Source of the DNA: Gemmatimonadaceae bacterium
GTDB lineage: Bacteria > Latescibacterota > UBA2968 > UBA8231
NCBI GenBank assembly: GCA_002726335.1
Contig: PBSR01000165.1
Coordinates: 1 to 11,023, forward strand
Direction of reading: 5' to 3'
DNA: 11,023 nucleotides
Part shown: positions 4,700 to 11,023 of the stretch, in pieces
How the letters are laid out: every line of letters begins with the position of its first letter
Position numbering within the stretch: the stretch's first letter is position 1
Program-made: the position numbers and the translations under genes
The notes under the pieces: model-generated
Database searches by the model: none
The model's input: the letters and a program-made list of their open reading frames with translations, nothing else
What the model was told of the DNA's origin: nothing

Positions 4700-6991
4700 A
4701 TGCACGAAGGGGATCTCACCCACGACGAGATCAACGCCGCCATCGGCGAGGCGGAGAAGACGATCATCTTCGCCCGGCAGAACCGTCTGCGTGACGGAGT
4801 TCTGCTGGCCGACGACAAGCTGCCGCGGTTCCACGCCGGGCACGACAACGTCCGCTTCTTCTATTCAGCCGTTCGCCAGCTGCCGGAGTTCTTCCTCGAC
4901 GCCCTGCTGGCACGTGACATCTCGGTCACCCTCGTGGTGGGCACGGGCATGCTCTGCTTTCGTGACATGCGCAACTGGTGCGCCGTACACACGGGGCGCA
5001 CGCGCCGCACGATCTACCTGCCGGAACGGATTCTCGAAGTCGCCTTCAACAACGGCTACGACTACTGGTCCATCGCCCACATCCTGGTGACCCAGGGTTG
5101 GAAGCTGCTCGATTTCGTGTTGCTTCAGGAGATGGTGGAAGCGGTGCGTCAGCGCGTGCTGGATGGGGGTACGACGGTGGTGGGGCATTCTACGTTCCGC
5201 CAGTTCCTGCGACGGCGCAATCGGCACCGCTCATCCTATGAGAGCCCGGAGCTGCGGGAGTGGCGCAAGAAGTGCGGCATGGAGGATGCCCCTATCAACG
5301 AGGAGGAGGCGTTCACGAAGCTGTACGAGCCGAAGTTCGTGCAGGGCCTGTCCGCCATCCTGGCGCGCAGCGACGGCGCTGCCATCAGTGCCATCGGTGC
5401 CTACAGTCTCGGCCTCGACCGGGAGGAAGCGACGGAGCGGATTCTGGAGTTACGGCAGGATGGTGCCGACGCCCTGTCCAGTGACGCCGTAGCCAAGCTG
5501 CTCTACGACGAGTACGAGGAGGAAACCTGGGGGACGCAGAAGTCGGAGGAGTTGTTCGAGGAATTGGGCTTCCCCGACTTCTTCCTGCTGGATCGCGACA
5601 TCCTGCACCCGGCGGCGAAGGAGATGGCGGCTGCTGCCGGGCAGGAGACCGAGCCGCAGAACATGGATGAGGCGCGGCACGACTACCGGGACTGCATGCG
5701 CTTCGGCATCAGTACGAGCTTCGGCCGCGAGAAGCTGCTCGAGCTGGCGCCGGGGTTCGGTGCCGACGGCATCCTGGGACTGATGGACGAGATCGTGTCG
5801 CCCCTGTTCGAGAAGGCGGAGATAGACAAGGTGCTGGCCGAGGCGGCACGGTCGGTGGGGGCCCACGCCAGCAAGCCTTCCGATTTTACCATCCACCTGG
5901 GCAGAGGCTTGGATCTGGTCCGTCTGCGCGACCTGCTCGAGTTCTGGCGGGCCGTGGGTGTGGGAGATCGCATCCTGCGTCTGCAGGATGTCGACACCGT
6001 GAAGAGAGTGGGGATCCTCATCTCCGCCGCCCGGACCAAAGCGTTCGACACGACGGTCATGCAGGTGATCGACGAGGCGGACACGATCCACAAGCTGATC
6101 ATGACCGCCAAGTCGCCGCCATCGGCCTCGCCCGCGCTTCGTGGACTGATCGTCGGTGAGGTCCATCGGCTCTTCGACGACAATCTGGCAGCTGACGACC
6201 GAACGCCGACGATCCCGGACCGGCTGGCCGTGTTCCAGCACCTGACGACGAAGCTGGACGCACCGGCCCGGGAGCCGGACGAACGTCCCGGCGTCACGAT
6301 CTGGCGGCTGTTGGACGAGCAGCTGGAGATGGCCGTCGTGCAGGCGACACTGTGTCTGGACCTGTTACCCGAATACCCGCGTGAAGTGGCGCGTCTCGTG
6401 CAAAGGGGGGAAATCGGTCGCCGCATGGTAAGCGAGTATGTCGAGCGTGTGGAGGGGAGGGCAGCGGAGGGCGCTGACGTGTCCGAACAGGAGATCGTGG
6501 TCTCGCGGGCACGGCGAGCCCTCACGGGGGACCCGGCAGACCCTGACTCGGCGCACGACGAGGACGAGACCCTCGTCGGCATCGTGGCGCGTGTCGACGG
6601 ACTGCTGGCGCGCATCCCGGACCGGTTCCACGCCTGCACGAGTGGTAAGGTCTCACCTATCCGCAAGGCGATGAAGGAGCTGCAGGACCTGCGCCGCAGA
6701 CACCCGACCTCTCCTGAACTGCTCGGTCTCCTGACCATGGTTCTGGTGCGCCTCGATCGGACGGCCGACTACGACGAGCTGCTCGACGAGGTGCGCAGCC
6801 TCGGACAGCACGCCGTGGGCGAGGTGTTGTGGCGTCGTCCGGGCTGGCGGTTCCCGCGACGGACACCAGGCCTGCTCAAGCTGGCCGACGAGGGGGACTT
6901 CGACGAGGTCGCCCTGGAGATGGCCGAGCAGATCAGCGGCAAGTCACGGACGCAGCTGCTCGAGCCACGGCTCGTGTTTCAGGGGGACTGA
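4700..6991 (+). CDS. Large soluble protein of unknown function (763 aa)
   Basis: I do not recognise this protein. ATG 4700 is the only likely start, since an in-frame stop lies at 4676-4678 with no other start codon between. It has no signal peptide or membrane segment and is rich in Asp, Glu, Arg and Leu, suggesting a mainly helical cytoplasmic protein. Residues about 60-145 alternate strand-like and helix-like segments: TLVVGTGM (77-84), TIYLPERIL (104-112), then SIAHILVTQGW (124-134) and LLQEM (141-145). That order resembles the core of lethal-factor/PPEP-like metallopeptidase folds, but the HExxH motif is missing (H127-I-L-V-T), so any relation would be to an inactive relative and is speculative. 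Residues about 650-730 look like TPR-type helical pairs. It is divergent from the coiled-coil gene and convergent with the MATE gene. Codon use matches its neighbours, so it is almost certainly a real gene. Confidence 0.85.
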   Translation: MHEGDLTHDEINAAIGEAEKTIIFARQNRLRDGVLLADDKLPRFHAGHDNVRFFYSAVRQLPEFFLDALLARDISVTLVVGTGMLCFRDMRNWCAVHTGRTRRTIYLPERILEVAFNNGYDYWSIAHILVTQGWKLLDFVLLQEMVEAVRQRVLDGGTTVVGHSTFRQFLRRRNRHRSSYESPELREWRKKCGMEDAPINEEEAFTKLYEPKFVQGLSAILARSDGAAISAIGAYSLGLDREEATERILELRQDGADALSSDAVAKLLYDEYEEETWGTQKSEELFEELGFPDFFLLDRDILHPAAKEMAAAAGQETEPQNMDEARHDYRDCMRFGISTSFGREKLLELAPGFGADGILGLMDEIVSPLFEKAEIDKVLAEAARSVGAHASKPSDFTIHLGRGLDLVRLRDLLEFWRAVGVGDRILRLQDVDTVKRVGILISAARTKAFDTTVMQVIDEADTIHKLIMTAKSPPSASPALRGLIVGEVHRLFDDNLAADDRTPTIPDRLAVFQHLTTKLDAPAREPDERPGVTIWRLLDEQLEMAVVQATLCLDLLPEYPREVARLVQRGEIGRRMVSEYVERVEGRAAEGADVSEQEIVVSRARRALTGDPADPDSAHDEDETLVGIVARVDGLLARIPDRFHACTSGKVSPIRKAMKELQDLRRRHPTSPELLGLLTMVLVRLDRTADYDELLDEVRSLGQHAVGEVLWRRPGWRFPRRTPGLLKLADEGDFDEVALEMAEQISGKSRTQLLEPRLVFQGD

Positions 6992-6999
6992 TCAGCCCC
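6982..6999. terminator. Weak palindromic element at convergent gene ends
   Basis: The palindrome CTGATCAG (6988-6995) is flanked by GGG and CCC with one A/C mismatch, giving a possible short hairpin spanning the stop of the 763-residue gene and the 9-bp gap before the MATE stop. A clear U-tract is absent on both strands, so it is only a possible bidirectional terminator. Confidence 0.25.
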
Positions 7000-7000
7000 T

Positions 7001-8347
7001 TCAGATTCGGCGTTCCAGCCACAGACCCTGGCGATACTTGCGCCAGGTCAGCAACCCCTGGACGACGCTGAGCAGAACCAGTGCGATCCACAGGCCTCGC
7101 TCCTGCAAGCCGAGGGAGAAGGCCAGCAGGTACCCTACCGGCAGCCGTACCAGCCACTGGGCAATCATGGTGTAGTAGAGCGGCGGTTTGGTATCTCCGG
7201 CGCCGCGCAGGGCGCCTCCCGCAGTGATCCCGAGACACATGAAGGGCTCGGCCAGGGCCACTGCCCACAGGTAGATGACACCGATGCGGACCACGTCGGG
7301 GATGTGGGTGAACAGCTCCATGAAAGGCCGGGCGAGAAGGGCGACGGGTATACCGCACAGAACCATAGCGACGAAGCCAACCAGGTTGGCCGCCGCACCG
7401 CGGCTCTGCGCCGCGTCTCGGTCCCCGGCCCCAAGGCTGTTGCCGACCATTGTTGTGGCGGCCGTGCCGAAGGCGAGAGACGTGCGCCGCAACAGTCGCT
7501 CGACCTGATTGCCGATGGCGTAGGCGGCGACGGTGGCGGTGCCGGCCGTTGTGAGGGCGATGAGCTTGGCGAAGAGCAGGCTGGAGCCGTTGCGGAACAG
7601 TCCCTGCAACGCTGACGGAACGCCGATGCGCAGGATTCGTCGTGCCAGCTCCGGATCGAGGCGGTAGGAGGTCTCGGGCAGCAGGCGCAGACGGAAGCGC
7701 CCGGAGTAGAGCAGGCTGACACCCAGGGTCAGGCCGCAGAACCCGCCGAAGATGTTGCCGACGGCAGCACCCTCCACGCCCCACGCCGGAAGGCCGAAGG
7801 GACCGAGGACGAGCACGTACGTGGTGACCACCTTGATGAGACTGGCGACGAGATTGATGTACAGCGGTGTACGGGCGTCGCCGGTGCCATAGAAGCAACT
7901 GTTGAGAGCGTGGTTCAGGCTGAGGAAGACCATGCCGGCGAAGTAGATCCGCAGATAGAGCGTACCGAGTTCGACGACGGCCGGCGCCAGCGACATGGCT
8001 TCCAGGCAGAGGCGGGCGCCGAACCAGCCGACGACACTGAGGCTGCCGGTGATCAGCGTAACGAGGGTGAAGGCCTGTTTGGCGGTGGCACTGGCTTCGA
8101 CGTGACGTCCGCCGCCAATGTGCTGAGCAACCATGGCGAAGGCGCCGGTGGTGGCCGAAATCATGACGACGCCGAGGACCATGGTGAACAGGCGCGACAT
8201 GGCGACAGCTGATATGGCGTCGGCGCCGAGACGGCTGACGATGAAGATGTCCGCCATACCAACGAGGGTGTCGACCTGCGAGGACAGGGCGACAGGTACG
8301 GCGATGGCAAGGATCTGTCGATTGAGGGAGGGTCTGGAGGCGGGCAC
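7001..8347 (-). CDS. MATE-family efflux transporter
   Basis: 448 residues, the usual size of MATE (multidrug and toxic compound extrusion) transporters, which exchange Na+ or H+ for organic cations or other solutes across the inner membrane. The sequence is hydrophobic throughout with about twelve membrane segments in two homologous halves. Family hallmarks include GMADIFIVSRLG (30-41) in the first half, the loop FYGTGDARTP and its second-half counterpart LRGAGDTKPP, and GNSLGAGD. The start is taken as GTG at 8347, directly upstream of a typical MATE N-terminus; no strong SD is visible, so the start is less certain than the gene. It is transcribed divergently from the Yip1-family gene and convergently with the 763-residue gene. 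The substrate cannot be inferred; the NorM versus DinF subgroup is not called. Confidence 0.93.
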   Translation of the reverse strand: MPASRPSLNRQILAIAVPVALSSQVDTLVGMADIFIVSRLGADAISAVAMSRLFTMVLGVVMISATTGAFAMVAQHIGGGRHVEASATAKQAFTLVTLITGSLSVVGWFGARLCLEAMSLAPAVVELGTLYLRIYFAGMVFLSLNHALNSCFYGTGDARTPLYINLVASLIKVVTTYVLVLGPFGLPAWGVEGAAVGNIFGGFCGLTLGVSLLYSGRFRLRLLPETSYRLDPELARRILRIGVPSALQGLFRNGSSLLFAKLIALTTAGTATVAAYAIGNQVERLLRRTSLAFGTAATTMVGNSLGAGDRDAAQSRGAAANLVGFVAMVLCGIPVALLARPFMELFTHIPDVVRIGVIYLWAVALAEPFMCLGITAGGALRGAGDTKPPLYYTMIAQWLVRLPVGYLLAFSLGLQERGLWIALVLLSVVQGLLTWRKYRQGLWLERRI

Positions 8348-8451
8348 GATTGGAACGAAGGTCTGGTTCGCCTCAATGTCCAGCCTTTCCCACCGGGCAG
8401 TTCCCGTCTAGATTGCGTCCTCCCAACACACGACCACCTGAGGGATCCGAA
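8348..8451. promoter_or_regulatory. Divergent intergenic region, MATE / Yip1-family genes
   Basis: This 104-bp gap must hold the promoters of both genes. On the plus strand TAGATT at 8409-8414 is a possible -10, about 30 bp before a good SD (AGGGA, 8441-8445), but the -35 region (TTTCCC) is poor. No inverted repeats or clear operator were seen. A frame continuous with the Yip1-family gene reads through the gap from a TTG at 8350, but its peptide is Pro/Arg-rich and unlike the family. Confidence 0.3.
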
Positions 8452-9183
8452 TTGACCGAGCCCAGAGGCCTGACATCCGTCGAACAGATCGGACTGACCG
8501 AACGCCTGCTGCGGGTGTTCCACGCGCCGCGACGAACCTTCGAATCCGTCGCCGATGGCGGCAGCTTCCCGGACTGGGCGGCGCCGGTGGCCGTCGTCGT
8601 GATGTTCTGGGCGGCCCATAATCTGGCGGTCATGCCCATCGTGGCGCCCGAGACACCGTCGGCGATCGCGGGCTGGGAGCAGCTGACCGAAGATCAGCGC
8701 CAGGTGGCAGTGCAGGGACTGGAGGCGTGGCGCAGCCATGGTTGGCTTACCATGCCCCTGGTGAGTTCCTTCTCCAGCCTGGCCATCGTCGGTCTGGTCC
8801 TGCTCGGCGTGTGTCGATTGATGCTGCGCGCCGAGATCTCCTTGCGGCAGACGCTGGCGGTGAAGGCTTACGCGTCGCTCGTGGCGGTACCCCAGTGGAT
8901 TCTACTGATCCCCCTGGTGCGTGCCGGCGATGCCGCCGCCTCGCCTTTGACCTTCACTCTCGGGGCACTGCTGGGTGATCCCTCGGCATCCCTGTTCGGC
9001 CGGTTTCTCGGCGCCGTCAACGTCTTCGACCTGTGGCAGGTAGCTGTTGTCGGCATCGGACTCTCGGTGATGACGGGGCAGCCCGCACGGCGCACAACGG
9101 GAGTCGTCTTTGTGCTGTTTATCGCCTGGTTCGCTCTCGGCGCGCTGGCGCCCACAGCCGTTTCTCAAACACCTACTCCCTGA
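8452..9183 (+). CDS. Yip1-family (PF04893-like) integral membrane protein
   Basis: 243 residues from TTG at 8452. AGGGA six bases upstream and the family-like N-terminus (LTERLLRVFHAPRRTFESV) support this start over a TTG at 8350. The N-terminal block followed by PDWAAP and a membrane segment is the bacterial Yip1 pattern, in which a short amphipathic region with a conserved Pro precedes about five transmembrane helices. Hydrophobic segments lie at about residues 40-62, 98-122, 134-158, 184-208 and 213-236. A polar loop around 65-90 (ETPSAIAGWEQLTEDQRQ) separates the first two. Bacterial Yip1 proteins have no well-defined function; eukaryotic relatives act in vesicle traffic, which does not transfer here. 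The next coding remnant begins within about 20 bases. Confidence 0.8.
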   Translation: MTEPRGLTSVEQIGLTERLLRVFHAPRRTFESVADGGSFPDWAAPVAVVVMFWAAHNLAVMPIVAPETPSAIAGWEQLTEDQRQVAVQGLEAWRSHGWLTMPLVSSFSSLAIVGLVLLGVCRLMLRAEISLRQTLAVKAYASLVAVPQWILLIPLVRAGDAAASPLTFTLGALLGDPSASLFGRFLGAVNVFDLWQVAVVGIGLSVMTGQPARRTTGVVFVLFIAWFALGALAPTAVSQTPTP

Positions 9184-9201
9184 CACAGGACGTCATCATC
9201 T

Positions 9202-9462
9202 GGAGGTCGCATTGACGCAGCGACGCGGATCATCCTGACGGGGTACGCCGACAAAGAGAATGCCATCAAGGCGATCAACGAAGTCGGTCTGTTCCAGTAT
9301 GTGGAAAAGCCCTGGGACAATGACAATCTGCAGCTCGTGATTCGCAACGGTATCGAGAAGCAGCAGCTGCTGGCTAGTCTGCGTGGCAAGGTGGACGAGA
9401 TCAACAAGGCCTATGCTGGTCTGCAGCAGATCCAGGCCGACATCCTGAAGACCTTCGCCTGA
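9202..9462 (+). pseudogene. N-terminally truncated response-regulator receiver (REC) remnant
   Basis: The frame from ATT 9211 to TGA 9460-9462 encodes the second half of a receiver domain: ATRIILTGYAD (conserved Thr), ENAIKAINE, then QYVEKPWDNDNL with the conserved Lys, followed by a helical coiled-coil tail ending in LKTFA. The first half, with the acidic pair and the phospho-acceptor Asp, is missing; the same frame has a stop at 9181-9183, and the region upstream is the Yip1-family gene. A good SD (GGAGG, 9202-9206) precedes TTG 9212, but that start is out of frame and ends after eight codons. Only a rare ATT start at 9211 would express the remnant. The simplest reading is a deletion that removed the beginning of a gene while leaving its ribosome site. 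Expression as a short non-phosphorylatable protein cannot be excluded. Confidence 0.7.
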
Positions 9463-9475
9463 AGCGCGATTCCAC

Positions 9476-11023
9476 GTGGATGCGGCCAAGATCAAGTCAG
9501 TCCTCGAGCGCGCGCCGGATATCGTCTACGAGACCGACGCCGACGGCCGACTGACGTCGATCACCGACACGGCGGGACCGATACTGGGATACGCGGCAGC
9601 GGAGTTGAGGGGGCGGTCGATGTTCGAACTCGTGCACCCCGAGGATCGGGATACCGCAATGGCCGGTTTCCAGGAGTCGGTCCGTCGCCGTGACACCGAG
9701 GTGCGTACCATCGAGGCACGCCTGGTCGACAAGGAGGGTGAGACCCGTTTCTTCGAGATGCACCGGCGTCTGCACTTCGACGCGGAGGGGCAGTTCAAGG
9801 GGGGTGAGGGAATTGCCCGGGATGTCACCGAGAGTCGACGTCTGCAGGAGAGCCTGCGTCTGCACCAGGCCATCATCGCCGCCTCCGACGATGCGGTTGC
9901 CATCTTCGACTGCGACGGCAGCTTCATCGAGAACAACCCGGCACACGAGAGGCTGCTCGGCTACTCCGTCGAAGAACTGCGCGCCGCCAACACACCTCTC
10001 TGGTGTGGCCCTGAAGCTGCTGCACGTATCTCGACAGCCTTGCGGGACTCGGGCAGCTTTCGCGGCGAGGTAGACTCCTGCACCAAAGACGGCCGCACGC
10101 TGCACATCGACCTGTCCGTGTTTCCCGTCACCGCTGAGGACGGCACGACCCAGTGCTTCGTCGGTTTCGCCCGCGACGTGACGGAACGCAAGCGCGAGGA
10201 ACGCCGGCGGCAGGTATTCCAGCAACTTCGTGAACAGGTGCTGTTGATGCATGGCGAGGCCGATCTCGACGGTGTGTTGAAGGCACTCGAAGAGGGCCTG
10301 CACGAACTCGGCATCGACTACCAGAACTGCGGCATCAATCTGCTCGATACTTCCACCGACCCGCCGACCATGCGCTCGCGCAGCACGGCGCCGGGTGGCG
10401 GTTGGATGGAGTCGGCCACGCCACGGGCGGTGACCTCCGTGCACGACATGTGGAAGCGCGGCGAGGCGACGTATCGACCCGACCTGCAGGCTGACGATCC
10501 CTTCGACGAGTTGCCTTACATCCAGACCATTGCGTCGATCCGAGCCGTGGTGGACGTGCCCTTCTCACATGGTACGCTGGCGCTGAACAGCACGACGGCC
10601 AACGCCTTCAGCGAGTCCGACCTGCTGCTGCTGCAGGAAATCGCCGGGGTGTTGTCCTCGGGGTTTCAACGGATCGACGACCTGCGTCGGCTGGCCCTGT
10701 CGGAAGAGCGCTACCGCACACTGCTGGAGACGCCGGACTTCATCGTCATGCTCATCGATCCGGCGGGCAACTACATCTACGTCACGCCACGCGTGCGAGA
10801 ATGGCTCGACGTGGATCCAGAGGATTTCTACGCCGACCCGAAGATCGGCGAGCGCCTCATTCATGAGGAGGATGTGGCTGCGGTCACGACCGCCTTCGAG
10901 CGGGGAGTTGCCGGCCAGAACGTAGAGGGTGTCGAGTATCGCTGGCGCCACGGCAACGGCGAATACCGCTGGGCTTCAGGTGGCGTCTACCCCATTCGCG
11001 GCGAAGATGGCGGCGTCCACACC
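9476..11023 (+). CDS. Multi-domain PAS-PAS-GAF-PAS sensor protein; 3' end outside window
   Basis: An open frame of 516 codons from GTG 9476 to the right edge with no stop. Domains in order: PAS about 5-119 (APDIVYETDADG, LVHPEDR, closing RDVTE), PAS about 128-238 (closing RDVTERK), GAF about 240-405 (VPFSHGTLALNS, FSESDLLLLQEIAGVL), and a third PAS from about 408 (EERYRTLLE, FIVMLIDPAGNYIYVTP). No membrane segment is visible in this part, so sensing is probably cytoplasmic. The missing C-terminus would hold the output domain, most likely a histidine kinase, but a diguanylate cyclase or phosphatase is also possible. No ATG is available near the start; the frame opens at 9449 and overlaps the end of the receiver remnant, so the protein may once have been joined to it. 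SD support for GTG 9476 is weak. Confidence 0.85.
   Translation, partial: MDAAKIKSVLERAPDIVYETDADGRLTSITDTAGPILGYAAAELRGRSMFELVHPEDRDTAMAGFQESVRRRDTEVRTIEARLVDKEGETRFFEMHRRLHFDAEGQFKGGEGIARDVTESRRLQESLRLHQAIIAASDDAVAIFDCDGSFIENNPAHERLLGYSVEELRAANTPLWCGPEAAARISTALRDSGSFRGEVDSCTKDGRTLHIDLSVFPVTAEDGTTQCFVGFARDVTERKREERRRQVFQQLREQVLLMHGEADLDGVLKALEEGLHELGIDYQNCGINLLDTSTDPPTMRSRSTAPGGGWMESATPRAVTSVHDMWKRGEATYRPDLQADDPFDELPYIQTIASIRAVVDVPFSHGTLALNSTTANAFSESDLLLLQEIAGVLSSGFQRIDDLRRLALSEERYRTLLETPDFIVMLIDPAGNYIYVTPRVREWLDVDPEDFYADPKIGERLIHEEDVAAVTTAFERGVAGQNVEGVEYRWRHGNGEYRWASGGVYPIRGEDGGVHT

Noticed and set aside
5683..6738. Minus-strand open frame of 351 codons (also 5450-6241)
   Set aside because: Antisense to the 763-residue gene; Ser/Arg-rich composition typical of shadow frames in GC-rich DNA.
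9497..10444. Minus-strand open frame of 315 codons
   Set aside because: Antisense to the PAS/GAF sensor, whose domain motifs are clear on the plus strand.

Overview
The window is GC-rich (clearly above 60% by eye) and densely coded, with short or overlapping gene junctions, SD-type ribosome sites and some GTG/TTG starts. This points to a free-living bacterium. The gene mix (a serine hydrolase joined to a DUF4185 propeller, an SDR/cyclase/amidohydrolase operon, a multi-PAS/GAF sensor) resembles what I associate with uncultured Latescibacterota, Poribacteria or Planctomycetota-like lineages, but that placement is a weak inference. No rRNA, tRNA, IS element, CRISPR array or origin was seen, and no stretch longer than 300 bases lacks a gene.

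Layout. (1) 1-1956, minus: one open frame of at least 652 codons that leaves the left edge, an N-terminal beta-lactamase-type serine hydrolase fused to a C-terminal DUF4185-like propeller. (2) 2005-4238, plus: a tight three-gene operon of SDR oxidoreductase, cyclase-family (KynB-like) metal hydrolase and Amidohydrolase_2-family enzyme. It diverges from the serine hydrolase across 48 bp. (3) 4231-4539, minus: a small coiled-coil protein with a C-terminal membrane anchor, whose 3' end overlaps the operon's last gene by 8 bp. (4) 4540-4699: a divergent regulatory region with a candidate promoter, tandem heptamers and an inverted repeat. (5) 4700-6991, plus: a 763-residue soluble protein I cannot assign. 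(6) 7001-8347, minus: a MATE efflux transporter. (7) 8452-9183, plus: a Yip1-family membrane protein. (8) About 9202-9462, plus: a response-regulator receiver domain lacking its N-terminal half, including the phospho-acceptor Asp. (9) 9476-11023, plus: a PAS-PAS-GAF-PAS sensor that leaves the right edge.

How they work together. The operon looks like a catabolic module: oxidation of an alcohol or sugar by the SDR, then hydrolysis of a lactone, amide or similar bond by one or both metal-dependent hydrolases. The divergent serine hydrolase/DUF4185 protein could release or prepare a related substrate. The substrate cannot be read from the sequence. The right end is a signalling locus in which a damaged receiver sits directly before a large sensor.

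The most unusual items are the serine hydrolase-DUF4185 fusion, the unassigned 763-residue protein next to a repeat-bearing coiled-coil gene, the Amidohydrolase_2 protein with WGSGTP where WGSDxP is usual, and the decapitated receiver with its frame change into the PAS sensor.
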